Program-made: the position numbers and the translations under genes | Source: Sphingomonadales bacterium Ga0077531 | GTDB lineage: Bacteria; Pseudomonadota; Alphaproteobacteria; Sphingomonadales; Sphingomonadaceae | DNA: 64,000 bases | Assembly (NCBI GenBank): GCA_001464915.1 | Contig: LNED01000017.1 | Span: 186,001-250,000 of the forward strand | Direction of reading: 5' to 3' | In this document: in pieces, positions 17,853 to 27,102 of the stretch | Layout: every line of letters begins with the position of its first letter | Numbering within the stretch: position 1 is the first letter of the stretch | Notes under the pieces: model-generated | Told to the model about the DNA's origin: nothing | Database searches by the model: none | Seen by the model: only the letters and a program-made list of their open reading frames with translations

Positions 17853-18629
17853 CCCGCAGGCCTTGCAGCCCGCGTCCTTGGCAATCCGGATTGTCCGCAG
17901 GCCTGGGGTCAGGCCGTCGAGGATGTGCAGCTTGCCCCAGCCCGGATCGCCCAGCGCAGCTACGCCCGTCAGCAGCACCTTGACCGCCTGCAACGCCGCG
18001 AACGTCGCTGCCCATCCGGCCATCGCGCCCAGCATTCCATCGTCCGCGCAGGTGTCGCAGTCTTCCGCATCGAAGGCATCGCCGACGAAGCAGCGGTAGC
18101 AGGCCTCTTCGGACAGGTGCCCTGCGAAGGCGGCGACCTGCCCTTGAAACCGCCCCACCGCAGCCGACAGCAGCGGGATGCCCGCCGCCACGCAGGCATC
18201 TGACACTGCAAGGCGGGTGGCGAAATTGTCGGTCCCGTCGAGCACCAGATCAGCGCCTGCGATCAACCCGGCGGCGTTGCCCGGCGTGATCCGCGCGTCG
18301 GACACGTTCACGGTGAGCGAATCGTCGAAATTGGCGAGCCAGCGCCGCGCCGACACCGCCTTGCCGTGGCCAACGTCACGGGTGGTGAAGATCGTCTGGC
18401 GTTGCAGGTTGCTGCAATCGACGACATCATCATCGACCAGCGTCAGCGTCCCGATCCCGCTCGCCGCGAGATATTGCAGCGCAGGCGAGCCGATCCCGCC
18501 TAGGCCGATCACCGCCACGTGGCTCGCCGCCAGCCTGACCTGACCCGCGCCGCCGATTTCGGGCAGCACGATGTGGCGGGCAAAGCGGTCGAGGCGGGCC
18601 GGAGACAGAGGCGCGGGAGCGAGAGTCAC
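17841..18629 (-). CDS. ThiF/MoeB/HesA-type adenylyltransferase
   Basis: An E1-like enzyme of 262 residues that adenylates the C-terminus of a small sulfur-carrier protein such as MoaD or ThiS. It has the P-loop-like VIGLGGIGSPALQYLAASG, an aspartate in LVDDDVVDCSNLQRQ, the conserved DGTDNFATR, and a zinc tetrad from CYRC and CKAC. No rhodanese domain is attached. It starts with a GTG that overlaps the stop of the DUF983 gene. Whether it serves molybdopterin or thiamine synthesis cannot be decided, since no moaD or thiS is in view. Confidence 0.87.
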   Translation of the reverse strand: MTLAPAPLSPARLDRFARHIVLPEIGGAGQVRLAASHVAVIGLGGIGSPALQYLAASGIGTLTLVDDDVVDCSNLQRQTIFTTRDVGHGKAVSARRWLANFDDSLTVNVSDARITPGNAAGLIAGADLVLDGTDNFATRLAVSDACVAAGIPLLSAAVGRFQGQVAAFAGHLSEEACYRCFVGDAFDAEDCDTCADDGMLGAMAGWAATFAALQAVKVLLTGVAALGDPGWGKLHILDGLTPGLRTIRIAKDAGCKACGSAA

Positions 18630-19054
18630 GGTTCGTCCTTGGCTTCGGGTGCGCGCCGTTCTTGTCGGAACGCGCCGATGCCATGCCACCACAGGAAACC
18701 GATCACCGCGCCCTTGGTCGGCTGAAGCATCACCAGCAGCAGCGCCACGGCGAGCGGCAGGATGATCGCCAGCGTCAGCCACGCCGACATGCCGAAGGTG
18801 CCGATCATCGTGATCACGACGGGTGCTAGCAGGTGGCCGACCACGAAGATGCCGATATAGGCGGGAAAATCATCGGCCTGCTGCACCGACCAATCCTGTT
18901 TGCAATGTGGGCAGCGATCCACCGGTTTGAGCCATTTGCGGAACAGCGCCGCCGCGCCGCAACGCGGACATTGCCCCTTAACCCCGCGCAGTACGGCGGG
19001 AATCCACCCGGCGGGCAGGTCGATCTGGTCGGGAGAAAGCGGTGTAGATGGCAT
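18626..19054 (-). CDS. DUF983 membrane protein
   Basis: A 142-residue protein with a zinc-ribbon start (CPRCGAAALFRKWLKPVDRCPHC is split by a short loop; cysteine pairs near residues 32 and 51) followed by two hydrophobic helices near residues 70-115 with an FPAYIGIFVVGH segment. This is the DUF983 layout. The family is often found near cytochrome oxidase or ribosome-associated genes; the role is unknown. Its stop overlaps the GTG of the MoeB-like gene. Confidence 0.85.
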   Translation of the reverse strand: MPSTPLSPDQIDLPAGWIPAVLRGVKGQCPRCGAAALFRKWLKPVDRCPHCKQDWSVQQADDFPAYIGIFVVGHLLAPVVITMIGTFGMSAWLTLAIILPLAVALLLVMLQPTKGAVIGFLWWHGIGAFRQERRAPEAKDEP

Positions 19055-19164
19055 GGACAGGCTGTTTACAACCTGTGCGCCGCCTGTCGACAGGGCTGTG
19101 GATCACCCTGTCGAAAGTGCGGTGCAAAGTCTGCGGAAATGCTGTGCGAATTAGCCGCCCGCGA
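19055..19164. promoter_or_regulatory. intergenic region between dnaA and DUF983 with a DnaA-box-like 9-mer
   Basis: The 110-bp stretch holds TGTGGATCA near 19096, two mismatches or fewer from the DnaA box TGTGGATAA, and CCTGTCGACAGG just before it, plus another CCTGTCGA copy behind it. It lies downstream of dnaA and upstream of the DUF983 gene on the same strand. Only a regulatory role for DnaA would make sense of it; the evidence is thin. Confidence 0.25.
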
Positions 19165-20622
19165 TCAGCTTTCCAGCTGGCGCAGCAGGCTCCTCACATC
19201 GCCGTCCATATCGGCATCGCGGGTGCGCAGGTCTTCGATCAGGCGCACTGCGTGGATCACTGTGGAGTGGTCGCGCCCACCGAACTTGCGCCCGATTTCG
19301 GGGTAGCTGCGCGGGGTCAGCACCTTCGACAGATACATCGCAACCTGACGGGGGCGAACCACCGCGCGCGCGCGCCGCTTGCTGCTCATTTCGGCGCGGT
19401 CGATGCGGTAGAACTGGCATACGGTGCGCTGAATCTCGTCGATGGTAATCCGGCGGCGGTTGGCCGAGAGAATGTCGGTCAGCTGTTCCTCGGCCAGCTG
19501 CAACGACACTTCTTGGCCCGTCAGCTGGGCATAGGCGATCAGCTTGTTCAGGCCGCCAACCAATTCGCGGATGTTGCGGGTGATGGTGCGGGCAAGGAAC
19601 TCGATCACATCGGCCGGCACCGCCAACGGGGCAAAGCGCACCAGCTTGGACACCAAAATCTTCTTACGCAGTTCAATGTCGGCGGGCTGGATGTCAGCGA
19701 CCAAGCCCATCGACAAGCGGCTGAGCAGGCGCGGTTCCACCCCGTCCAGCGCCTGCGGGGCGCGGTCGGCGGCGAACACCAGCCGCTTGCCTTCAGCCAG
19801 CAGCGCATCGATGGTGTAGAGCAGTTCTTCCTGCGCGCTCGCCTTGCCGATGATGAACTGGATGTCGTCCACCAACAGCAGATCGAACGAGCGCAACCGC
19901 GCCTTGAACTCGATCGTCTGGCTCGATTTCAGCGCCTGCACGAATTCGACCATGAAACGCTCGGCCGAACAGTAGAAAATCCGCGCCCGCGGGTGGGCCT
20001 GCAAATAGGCATGGCCGATGGCGTGCAGCAGGTGGGTCTTGCCCTGTCCGGTCGCGGCCTTGAGGTACAACGGCGAAAATTGCGGCTGTTCCAGCGCCGC
20101 CATCCGCTGCGCGGCGTTGCATGCGAGCACGTTGGCCTCGCCTGTAACGAAGGCAGCAAAAGTCAGTGACGGGTCGAGTCCGACCGAAGAGGTGAAGCTG
20201 GCATCGCCCATCGCGCCAGCCGCCATCGCAATCGCGCTCGCACCGTCATTGGCGGGGCGGCGGCCATCGTCGAGGCGCAGGTCAGGCAGTTGGCGACGGC
20301 CGGGGTGCACCTGGATATTGACCATGCGCACTTCGCCGCGCGCGATTTTCCACGCCAGCTGCAAGCGGTCATGGAAGCGGTCGCGCACCCAGTTGGCCGA
20401 AAACTCGGTCGGCAGATACAGATCGAGCGTGCCGGTCTCGCGGTTGAGGCTGCCCAGCTGGATCGGCTTGATCCACTGGCTGTGGAGCTGGTGTCCCAGA
20501 TCCTTGCGCAGGCCCTGGCTAATATCCGACCAGTCAGCGGCAAGGTTTACGGCTTCTGCGTCTTCCATCAGATGCTCATCCGCCGTTCGGCCGGATGCCC
20601 GCGCCTTGTCGATCCTGTGCAC
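19165..20622 (-). CDS. dnaA: chromosomal replication initiator protein DnaA
   Basis: The AAA+ initiator of chromosome replication, 485 residues from the ATG at 20622; an ATG at 20568 would remove 18 residues. Domain I lies near residues 30-90, a short linker follows, and the ATPase domain starts near 150. The P-loop reads KAATGQGKTHLLHA, with alanine where most DnaA proteins have the first glycine. Walker B is LLLVDDIQFI. The sensor region contains RLLSRLSMGL. The C-terminal helix-turn-helix signature GGRDHSTVIHAVR (near 455) binds DnaA boxes. It lies downstream of rpsT, with a terminator between them. Confidence 0.95.
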   Translation of the reverse strand: MHRIDKARASGRTADEHLMEDAEAVNLAADWSDISQGLRKDLGHQLHSQWIKPIQLGSLNRETGTLDLYLPTEFSANWVRDRFHDRLQLAWKIARGEVRMVNIQVHPGRRQLPDLRLDDGRRPANDGASAIAMAAGAMGDASFTSSVGLDPSLTFAAFVTGEANVLACNAAQRMAALEQPQFSPLYLKAATGQGKTHLLHAIGHAYLQAHPRARIFYCSAERFMVEFVQALKSSQTIEFKARLRSFDLLLVDDIQFIIGKASAQEELLYTIDALLAEGKRLVFAADRAPQALDGVEPRLLSRLSMGLVADIQPADIELRKKILVSKLVRFAPLAVPADVIEFLARTITRNIRELVGGLNKLIAYAQLTGQEVSLQLAEEQLTDILSANRRRITIDEIQRTVCQFYRIDRAEMSSKRRARAVVRPRQVAMYLSKVLTPRSYPEIGRKFGGRDHSTVIHAVRLIEDLRTRDADMDGDVRSLLRQLES

Positions 20623-20984
20623 AATCTCGTCCCCAATTCTTGCGTGGTCTGCAAGACCCGTTGGGCTGCAGACTCATTATAGCCCCGTTGCGACAGGTAA
20701 TCGACATCCCCACCCCGGAAACGATGTTTCCGAAGGTCCCCCCTGTCTGCCAGTTTGTAAAAACCCGGGCGATTTCGCGCCGGGCGATGCCTATCTAAAG
20801 AACTCCCGGCAGGTTTGCGCAAGCGCGGACTTTTAAAAAAAGTGAAATATTCCGGTTGACTCGGCCCTATGCCGCAGCCTTGCATTCATGTGACTGATTT
20901 AAAAGAAAAATACGGCAGAAAGAGCCGCGAATCGCGGGGATTCCTGACATTTCTGTAGGTAAGTCTTGTCGCAATGGTCGCAAA
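20623..20984. promoter_or_regulatory. dnaA upstream region
   Basis: This 362-bp non-coding region is the likely dnaA promoter. It includes A+T-rich runs (20834-20848 and 20898-20912) in otherwise G+C-rich DNA and a TGTGCACAA near 20619. I see no cluster of canonical DnaA boxes, so I do not call it oriC. No coding frame here looks real. Confidence 0.3.
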
Positions 20985-21017
20985 CGAAAACGGGCCGCGC
21001 TGTCAAAGCGCGGCCCG
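20985..21017 (-). terminator. Rho-independent terminator after rpsT
   Basis: On the minus strand an 11-bp perfect stem (CGGGCCGCGCT paired with AGCGCGGCCCG, 5-base loop) is followed by TTTTCGTTT. It lies about 70 bases downstream of the rpsT stop and separates rpsT from dnaA. Confidence 0.85.
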
Positions 21018-21087
21018 TGTGGTCTTTTGCGAAATTTGCAACCCGTAAATACCCGTTAGGGAAACTTACAAGGCTGCAAAAAACGAA

Positions 21088-21348
21088 TCAGAGCGTGGCG
21101 ACTCGGCGAGTCAGGCGCGACAATTTGCGCGCCACAGTGTTCTTGTGCAGCACGCCGCGTGCAACGCCGCGGGCCATTTCGGGCTGGGCTGCCTTGAGAG
21201 CCACCGCAGCCGCTTCTTTGTCGCCAGCTTCGCAGGCCGATTCGACCTTCTTGATGAAGCTGCGGATGCGGCTGATGCGCGCGCCGTTGATTTCGGCACG
21301 GGCGGTGTTGCGACGGATGCGCTTCTTGGCTTGCGGCGTGTTTGCCAT
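21088..21348 (-). CDS. rpsT: 30S ribosomal protein S20
   Basis: An 86-residue small-subunit protein that binds 16S rRNA. It starts [14 protein letters not shown] and has the helical [13 protein letters not shown] and [19 protein letters not shown] segments, the usual length and basic character. The gene is followed by a strong terminator. Position beside dnaA and mutM is common in alphaproteobacteria. Confidence 0.96.
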   Translation of the reverse strand: MANTPQAKKRIRRNTARAEINGARISRIRSFIKKVESACEAGDKEAAAVALKAAQPEMARGVARGVLHKNTVARKLSRLTRRVATL

Positions 21349-21500
21349 AATTCGTGTCTGTCTCGCGTTTGGTTCAGGCCGCGTGGGGCGACCGAGAAAT
21401 TGGTGACGGTTTGCTCGAAAACGGGCGAGCGGACATATGGCCCAACCGCCGGAAAGCAGCGCGCATAGTCAGAACTGCCCTGAAGGTCAACGATTCTCCC

Positions 21501-22316
21501 TTACTTCTGGCATATCGGGCAAAACCATGTGCTGCGTCCGCCCTGCGCGATACGGGTGATTGCCCCACCATCATCACGGCGGCAGGCTTCGTCGGTTCGT
21601 CCGTAAACATCGAAGCTGCTGGCGAAATAGCCCAATTCGCCATCCGGCCGGGCGTAATCGCGCAAGGTGGAGCCGCCATCGCGGATCGACGCTTCGAGCA
21701 CCGCGCGAATCGCAGGCACCAACCGGGCGAGTTGCGGCCCAGTGACTTTGCCAGCTTGTTTGGTCGGCAGGATGCCCGCGCGCCACAGCGCCTCGCACAC
21801 ATAGATATTGCCGAGGCCCGCTACGATCCGCTGATCGAGCAGGCACAGCTTGATCGATTGGGTCTTGCCCGCCAGCGCGGTCTTGAGATGGCTTGCGGTC
21901 AACCCCGGCCCCAGCGGCTCCGGCCCCAGCGCGGCGAAGGCCGGCCAAGCATCCAGCATCGGTGTTCCCACCAGATCGACCGAGCCAAACCGGCGCGGAT
22001 CGCACAGCGCAAAGCGGTGGTCGGCGGTTTCCAGCAGCAGGTGATCGTGCTTGTCCGGCACCTCAGGATCGATCCGCCAGCGCCCGCTCATGCCAAGATG
22101 AAAGATCATGGTCGCGTCGCGATCCAGCTGGATCAGTCCATATTTGGCGCGCCGCGACAGGCCGGTCACCTGCGCGCCGGTCATCATCTGCACCAGATCG
22201 GCGGGGAAGGGGCGGCGCAGGTTGGCGCGGTTCAAGGTGACGCGCGTAATTCTTGCGCCATCAAGGAACCGGGCAAGGCCGCGGACGGTTGTTTCTACTT
22301 CTGGGAGCTCGGGCAT
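21501..22316 (-). CDS. mutM: formamidopyrimidine-DNA glycosylase
   Basis: A 271-residue base-excision repair enzyme that removes 8-oxoguanine and cuts the abasic strand. The mature N-terminus PELPEVETTVRGL supplies the catalytic proline and glutamate. GLGNIYVCEALWRAGI holds the helix-two-turn-helix. The end is the zinc finger, with FCPICQK as its second half. The first half reads EACRRDDGG, so the second cysteine of the usual C-x2-C pair is aspartate. The ATG at 22316 is required because proline 2 is the nucleophile. It is divergent from ubiE. Confidence 0.93.
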   Translation of the reverse strand: MPELPEVETTVRGLARFLDGARITRVTLNRANLRRPFPADLVQMMTGAQVTGLSRRAKYGLIQLDRDATMIFHLGMSGRWRIDPEVPDKHDHLLLETADHRFALCDPRRFGSVDLVGTPMLDAWPAFAALGPEPLGPGLTASHLKTALAGKTQSIKLCLLDQRIVAGLGNIYVCEALWRAGILPTKQAGKVTGPQLARLVPAIRAVLEASIRDGGSTLRDYARPDGELGYFASSFDVYGRTDEACRRDDGGAITRIAQGGRSTWFCPICQK

Positions 22317-22372
22317 GGGCCTCTCCTCTAACACCCTTTGCGCAGGGCTCAATTGCCTCTAGGGAGCCGGGC

Positions 22373-23128
22373 ATGACCAACAGCACTGACGACACCGTTT
22401 CCTTCGGCTACGAACAAGTCACCCCGCAGGAAAAGACCCGCCGCGTGGGTGAGGTTTTCTCCAGCGTCGCACGCAAATACGACATCATGAATGATGCGAT
22501 GTCGGGCGGGATGCACCGCTTGTGGAAAGACCGCTTCGTCAAGCGGGTGAAGCCGCAGCCGGGCGAGCAGATCCTCGACATGGCGGGTGGCACCGGCGAC
22601 ATTGCCTTCCGTATGGCGGCCAAGGGTGCGCATATCACTGTTGCCGATATCAATCAGGACATGCTCGATGTGGGCGCAGAACGCGCACTGGAACGCGGCG
22701 CGGATGCGGATGAAGGCAGCCTCGTCTTCACCTGCCAGAACGCTGAAACCGTCAGCTTTCCGGCGAACACATTCGATGCCTACACCATCGCGTTCGGCAT
22801 CCGGAACGTGACCCACATCGACCGCGCCCTGGCCGAGGCGCTGCGCGTGCTCCGTCCGGGCGGGCGGTTCTTCTGCCTCGAATTCTCCACGGTCGAATGG
22901 TCGGGGCTGAAAGAGGCGTATGACATCTATTCCGACAAGCTGCTGCCGCGCATGGGGCAGATGATCGCAGGCGATGCCGATTCGTACCGCTATCTTGCCG
23001 AATCGATCCGCAAGTTCCCGCCGATGCCCGCGTTTGAACAGATGATCCGCAGCGCTGGCTTTGTGAACACCAAGGTGGAGCCGATCATGGGCGGGCTGGT
23101 CGCGATCCATTCGGGGTGGAAGATTTAG
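22373..23128 (+). CDS. ubiE: ubiquinone/menaquinone C-methyltransferase UbiE
   Basis: A SAM-dependent C-methyltransferase of 251 residues in ubiquinone biosynthesis. It shows the UbiE signature YDIMNDAMSGGMHRLWKD, the SAM motif ILDMAGGTGDIAFR, an acidic motif with VADINQDML, and FGIRNVTHIDRALAEALRVL with LEFSTVEW at the end. The ATG at 22373 follows GGGAG. ubiB starts four bases after its stop, so the two are an operon. Confidence 0.95.
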   Translation: MTNSTDDTVSFGYEQVTPQEKTRRVGEVFSSVARKYDIMNDAMSGGMHRLWKDRFVKRVKPQPGEQILDMAGGTGDIAFRMAAKGAHITVADINQDMLDVGAERALERGADADEGSLVFTCQNAETVSFPANTFDAYTIAFGIRNVTHIDRALAEALRVLRPGGRFFCLEFSTVEWSGLKEAYDIYSDKLLPRMGQMIAGDADSYRYLAESIRKFPPMPAFEQMIRSAGFVNTKVEPIMGGLVAIHSGWKI

Positions 23129-23132
23129 CCGC

Positions 23133-24695
23133 GTGACGAGTTCAGCCACGCATATCATCCGCCTCACGCGATGGGGCATCACGCTGGCGCGCCGCCGTGC
23201 ATTGGTGGGGATCGAGAATGATCCCAACGCGCCTGCTGCCTTGCGCCGTCTGGTGCGGTTGGCGCGGCTCGCCACGCTGACCGGCAAACGCGGGACACCT
23301 GATTACGCGGGAGCGTTCCGCGCGATTGGCCCGGCGGCGATCAAGCTCGGGCAAAGCCTTGCAACACGCCCCGATCTGGTGGGCGACGAAGCGGCGAACA
23401 ACCTGCTGAGCCTTCAAGACAGCCTGCCGCCGGTGCCGTTTGCCGAGATCAAGGCCGCGATCGAAGCCAGCTTCGGTCAGCCGGTCGAAAAGCTATTCAG
23501 CGAAATCGATCCCGATCCGGTCGGCGCGGCCAGCATCGCGCAGGTGCACAAGGCTGTGACCACCGATGGCCGCACCGTGGCGATCAAAGTGCTGCGTCCC
23601 GGCATCCGCGAAAAATTCGCCAAGGACATCCAAACCTATGAATGGGCCGCCGCCCATGTCGAGGCGATGGGGGGTGAGGCCAGCCGCCTGCGCCCGCGCC
23701 TTACCATCGCCAATTTCAAACGCTGGACCAATTCCGAACTCGATCTGCGGCGCGAGGCAGCCTCGGCCAGCGAGCTCGCCGAACAGATGGCCGGCGTCCC
23801 CGGTTACCGCATCCCGGCGGTGGACTGGGATCGCACCAATGGCCGGGTGCTGACGATCGAATGGATCGACGGGATCAAGATCAGCCGGATCGACGAATTG
23901 CGCGCGCGCGGGCATGATTTCGCCGCGCTGTCGGACAAGTTGGTGATCAGTTTCCTCACCCAGGCGATCAGCGCCGGATTCTTTCATGCGGACATGCACC
24001 AAGGCAATCTGTTCGTGGAGGATGACGGCACCATCGTCGCCATCGATTTCGGGATCATGGGCCGGATTGATCGGCGGGCGCGGCAATGGCTGGCGGAGAT
24101 TCTCTACGGCCTGACCACCGGCAATTACCAGCGCGTGGCCGAGATTCATTTCGAAGCGCAATATGTGCCGAGCTACCATTCGGTCGGCGAATTCGCCACG
24201 GCGCTGCGCGCGGTGGGCGAACCGATGCGCGGCAAGCCGGTGAAGGAGCTCAGCGTCGGCCAGATGCTCGACGGGCTGTTCGCGATCACCCGCGATTTCG
24301 ATATGCAGACCCAGCCGCATTTGTTGCTGCTGCAAAAAACGATGGTGATGGTCGAAGGGATCGCCACCCAATTGAACCCCGAAATCAACATGTGGGACAC
24401 CGCCGCGCCTTATGTTCGCAGTTGGATCCGCGACGAACTCGGCCCCGAAGCGGCGCTCGCTGACCGGTTGAAAGAAGACACCGAAACGCTGTTCCGCCTG
24501 CCCGGCCTGATCCGGCGGCTGGAGGAGAAATTTCCGCCCAAAGGCGGCGCGCCCGAAGCGCCACCACTGCCCGACATCGCGCTCATCACTGACAAACGCG
24601 AAAGCAAGGGCAACGGTTGGATGGGCTATATCATCGCCGCGTTGGCAGGCGGCGCCGCCATGTGGGGCGCACTCGTGGCCGGCTGGATCGGGTAG
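23133..24695 (+). CDS. ubiB: ubiquinone biosynthesis protein UbiB (ABC1/ADCK family)
   Basis: A 520-residue atypical kinase-like ATPase that supports ubiquinone biosynthesis at the inner membrane. The N-terminal KxGQ-type helix reads AAIKLGQSLATRPDL. The alanine-rich nucleotide loop is GAASIAQVHKA, the lysine lies in VAIKVLRPGI, the catalytic loop is ADMHQGNLFV and the metal motif is AIDFGIMGR. A single hydrophobic helix ends the protein (about 495-518). It begins with GTG, four bases after ubiE. Confidence 0.94.
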   Translation: MTSSATHIIRLTRWGITLARRRALVGIENDPNAPAALRRLVRLARLATLTGKRGTPDYAGAFRAIGPAAIKLGQSLATRPDLVGDEAANNLLSLQDSLPPVPFAEIKAAIEASFGQPVEKLFSEIDPDPVGAASIAQVHKAVTTDGRTVAIKVLRPGIREKFAKDIQTYEWAAAHVEAMGGEASRLRPRLTIANFKRWTNSELDLRREAASASELAEQMAGVPGYRIPAVDWDRTNGRVLTIEWIDGIKISRIDELRARGHDFAALSDKLVISFLTQAISAGFFHADMHQGNLFVEDDGTIVAIDFGIMGRIDRRARQWLAEILYGLTTGNYQRVAEIHFEAQYVPSYHSVGEFATALRAVGEPMRGKPVKELSVGQMLDGLFAITRDFDMQTQPHLLLLQKTMVMVEGIATQLNPEINMWDTAAPYVRSWIRDELGPEAALADRLKEDTETLFRLPGLIRRLEEKFPPKGGAPEAPPLPDIALITDKRESKGNGWMGYIIAALAGGAAMWGALVAGWIG

Positions 24696-24880
24696 GGCGC
24701 GCAGAACTTGATCGGTATAAGCGCAATCTTAACGACAATACGTCAAGGATTGTGCGGCTCGCGGCGCTTGGCGCTGCGCTGCAACGCGTCTAGGATTGTC
24801 GCCGGGGCGCGGATGCGTACACCGGCAGGGGAGTTGAGCACACCAATGGCTGTGATCGGCAGGCGGATCGGAACGGGACG

Positions 24881-26554
24881 ATGACGGGCGCCATCAACAA
24901 GGCTGGCCCGCGCATCCTGCTGGTCGTGGGCGGCGGTATCGCAGCTTACAAAGCTTGCGAGCTGGTGCGCCTGATCCGCAAGGCTGGCGGCGATGTCACC
25001 TGCGTGGTGACCAAGGGCGGGCAGCAATTCGTCACCCCGATGGCGCTCGCCGCACTGACCGAAAACCAAGTTTACACCAACCTGTTCGACCTCAAGAACG
25101 AGGCCGAGATGGGCCATATCCAGCTTTCGCGTGAGGCGGATCTGGTGGTGGTGTGCCCTGCAACCGCAGATCTGCTCGCCAAGATGGCCGCCGGGATCGC
25201 CGATGATCTGGCGACTACGCTGATCCTCGCCACCGACAAGCCGGTGATGGCGGTGCCTGCCATGAATGTGCGGATGTGGGAGCATGAGGCGACGCAGCGC
25301 AACATCGCGCTGCTGCAATCGGCCGGCGTCACAGTGCTCCACCCTGATGAAGGCCCGATGGCGTGCGGCGAATTCGGCTATGGCCGCTTGCCTGAGCCCG
25401 AAGCGATCTGGCGCGCGATTGCCGATCATCTCGGCATCGCGGTGCCTGCGCTTGCTGCTCCCGTCGCCACTCTCCCGCGTCCGGTGATTGCGGTCGAAGC
25501 GATCGAGGTCGAGGATGACAGCCCCGAGGTTGAGCCTGCGGGCGGCCTCAGCGGCTTTTTCTCACGCATTATCCCACGCTCGACCGCCAAGCGCACGCAC
25601 GACGAGATTGAAGCGGAATACGAAGACCTGCCGCCGCTGGAGGAAGCCGATCTTTCCTCGGAAGGCGAGGACGAGTCTGAACCTGCACCCGACTTCGCGC
25701 CTGATCTCGGCGGGCCATTGCTTGCCAAGAAAGGTAGCGCCAACGCCGCCCCGCCGTTGGATATGGGCGCGATCAATCATGCGGTCGATCCGCGCAAGGC
25801 CCGGCCCGAACCCTTTGCGCCGGCCATTCCTGACGCGGTAGAAACCGTGCTGGGTGATGTGCCCGAAGGCGCTGATTTCGGGATTGATGCCGGGCACCGT
25901 CCGTTGGCGGGTCGCCGCGTACTGGTTACCGCCGGGCCGACGTGGGAATCGATCGATCCGGTGCGCTACATCGCCAACCGGTCGAGCGGGAAGCAAGGCT
26001 TTGCCATAGCCGCCGCCGCTGCTGCATTGGGCGCTGAGGTAACGCTGGTCGCCGGGCCGGTGTCGCTCAAGACCCCCGCTGGCGTGCACCGTATCGATGT
26101 GGAAAGCGCAGGCGACATGGCCGATGCGGTCAAGCGCGCGCTGCCCGTTGATGTTGCGGTGATGGTTGCGGCCGTCGCTGATTGGCGGCCCAAGGAATAT
26201 CGCGCCGAAAAGATCAAAAAGCGCGGCTCTGCCCCGCCAGCGCTGATGCTGACCGAAAACCCCGATATCCTGATCAACCTCGCCACCGGGCCCAAGCGGC
26301 CTGCGCTGGTGATCGGCTTTGCTGCCGAGACCGACAACGTGATCGAAAACGCCAAGGCCAAGCGTAAGCGCAAGGTCGCCGACTGGATCATCGCCAATGA
26401 TGTGTCGGGTGACGTGATGGGCGGCGATATGAACCGCGTCCACATCGTCACTGCCGAGGGAATCGAAACGCTCGACGAAATGCCCAAGGCGGCGGTGGCA
26501 ATGGCGCTGGCCGAACGGATCGCCGCAGTGTTTCATGCCGAGGCGGCGGAGTGA
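24881..26554 (+). CDS. coaBC: bifunctional phosphopantothenoylcysteine decarboxylase/phosphopantothenate-cysteine ligase
   Basis: It performs two steps of coenzyme A synthesis: joining cysteine to phosphopantothenate and then decarboxylating the product with FMN. Residues 8-180 form the CoaC flavoprotein, with [33 protein letters not shown] and the substrate-clamp [10 protein letters not shown]. Residues 345-557 form CoaB, with [21 protein letters not shown] and [12 protein letters not shown]. Between them lies an acidic linker of about 150 residues (180-345) that usual 400-residue CoaBC proteins do not have. The dut GTG overlaps its stop. Confidence 0.94.
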   Translation: MTGAINKAGPRILLVVGGGIAAYKACELVRLIRKAGGDVTCVVTKGGQQFVTPMALAALTENQVYTNLFDLKNEAEMGHIQLSREADLVVVCPATADLLAKMAAGIADDLATTLILATDKPVMAVPAMNVRMWEHEATQRNIALLQSAGVTVLHPDEGPMACGEFGYGRLPEPEAIWRAIADHLGIAVPALAAPVATLPRPVIAVEAIEVEDDSPEVEPAGGLSGFFSRIIPRSTAKRTHDEIEAEYEDLPPLEEADLSSEGEDESEPAPDFAPDLGGPLLAKKGSANAAPPLDMGAINHAVDPRKARPEPFAPAIPDAVETVLGDVPEGADFGIDAGHRPLAGRRVLVTAGPTWESIDPVRYIANRSSGKQGFAIAAAAAALGAEVTLVAGPVSLKTPAGVHRIDVESAGDMADAVKRALPVDVAVMVAAVADWRPKEYRAEKIKKRGSAPPALMLTENPDILINLATGPKRPALVIGFAAETDNVIENAKAKRKRKVADWIIANDVSGDVMGGDMNRVHIVTAEGIETLDEMPKAAVAMALAERIAAVFHAEAAE

Positions 26555-27009
26555 GTCTTCCTGTCGGTGTTCAGGTGAAGCGCCTACCCCACGGCGAAGG
26601 TCTGCCGCTACCCGCCTATGCCACAAGCGGCGCGGCGGGCATGGACGTAGTCAGCGCCGAGGATGTCGTGATCGCGCCGGGCGCGCGGCACGCGGTGGCC
26701 ACAGGCCTCGCGGTGGCTATCCCCGCAGGCTACGAGATTCAGGTGCGCCCGCGCTCGGGCCTTGCACTGAAGCACGGCATCACCGTCCCCAACACCCCCG
26801 GCACGATCGATTCTGACTATCGCGGTGAGTTGAAGGTGATCCTGATCAACCTCGGCGACGAACCCTTCACGGTTCAGCGCGGCGACCGCGTGGCGCAACT
26901 AGTGCTCGCCCCGGTGGTGCAGGCGGCGTGGGACGAGGTCGCGGAACTCGACGCGACTGAGCGGGGCACAGGCGGTTTCGGCTCGACCGGGGGCCACGCG
27001 AAGCTTTAA
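26551..27009 (+). CDS. dut: dUTP diphosphatase
   Basis: A trimeric dUTPase of 152 residues that converts dUTP to dUMP and keeps uracil out of DNA. All five motifs are seen: [39 protein letters not shown] and the P-loop-like GTGGFGSTG at the end. It starts with a GTG overlapping the coaBC stop and is followed by a strong terminator, closing the ubiE-ubiB-coaBC-dut run. Confidence 0.96.
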   Translation: MSLPVGVQVKRLPHGEGLPLPAYATSGAAGMDVVSAEDVVIAPGARHAVATGLAVAIPAGYEIQVRPRSGLALKHGITVPNTPGTIDSDYRGELKVILINLGDEPFTVQRGDRVAQLVLAPVVQAAWDEVAELDATERGTGGFGSTGGHAKL

Positions 27010-27032
27010 ACGCATAGGGTGGGCAACAAAAA

Positions 27033-27066
27033 AGGCGGCGCCGATCCCCTGGCGCCGCCTCTTTTT
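27033..27066. terminator. bidirectional Rho-independent terminator
   Basis: AGGCGGCGCC and GGCGCCGCCT pair over 10 bp around an 8-base loop, followed by CTTTTT on the plus strand. A run of A bases precedes it (27027-27033), which gives a U-run for minus-strand transcripts. It ends both dut and the convergent DUF4136 gene. Confidence 0.9.
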
Positions 27067-27102
27067 ACCCGTCCAAGGGTCTGTTGGCTTTTGTCTACAC
27101 CA

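Noticed and set aside
20623..20984. oriC upstream of dnaA
   Set aside because: A+T-rich patches exist, but I find no cluster of canonical DnaA boxes, and alphaproteobacterial origins are often not beside dnaA.
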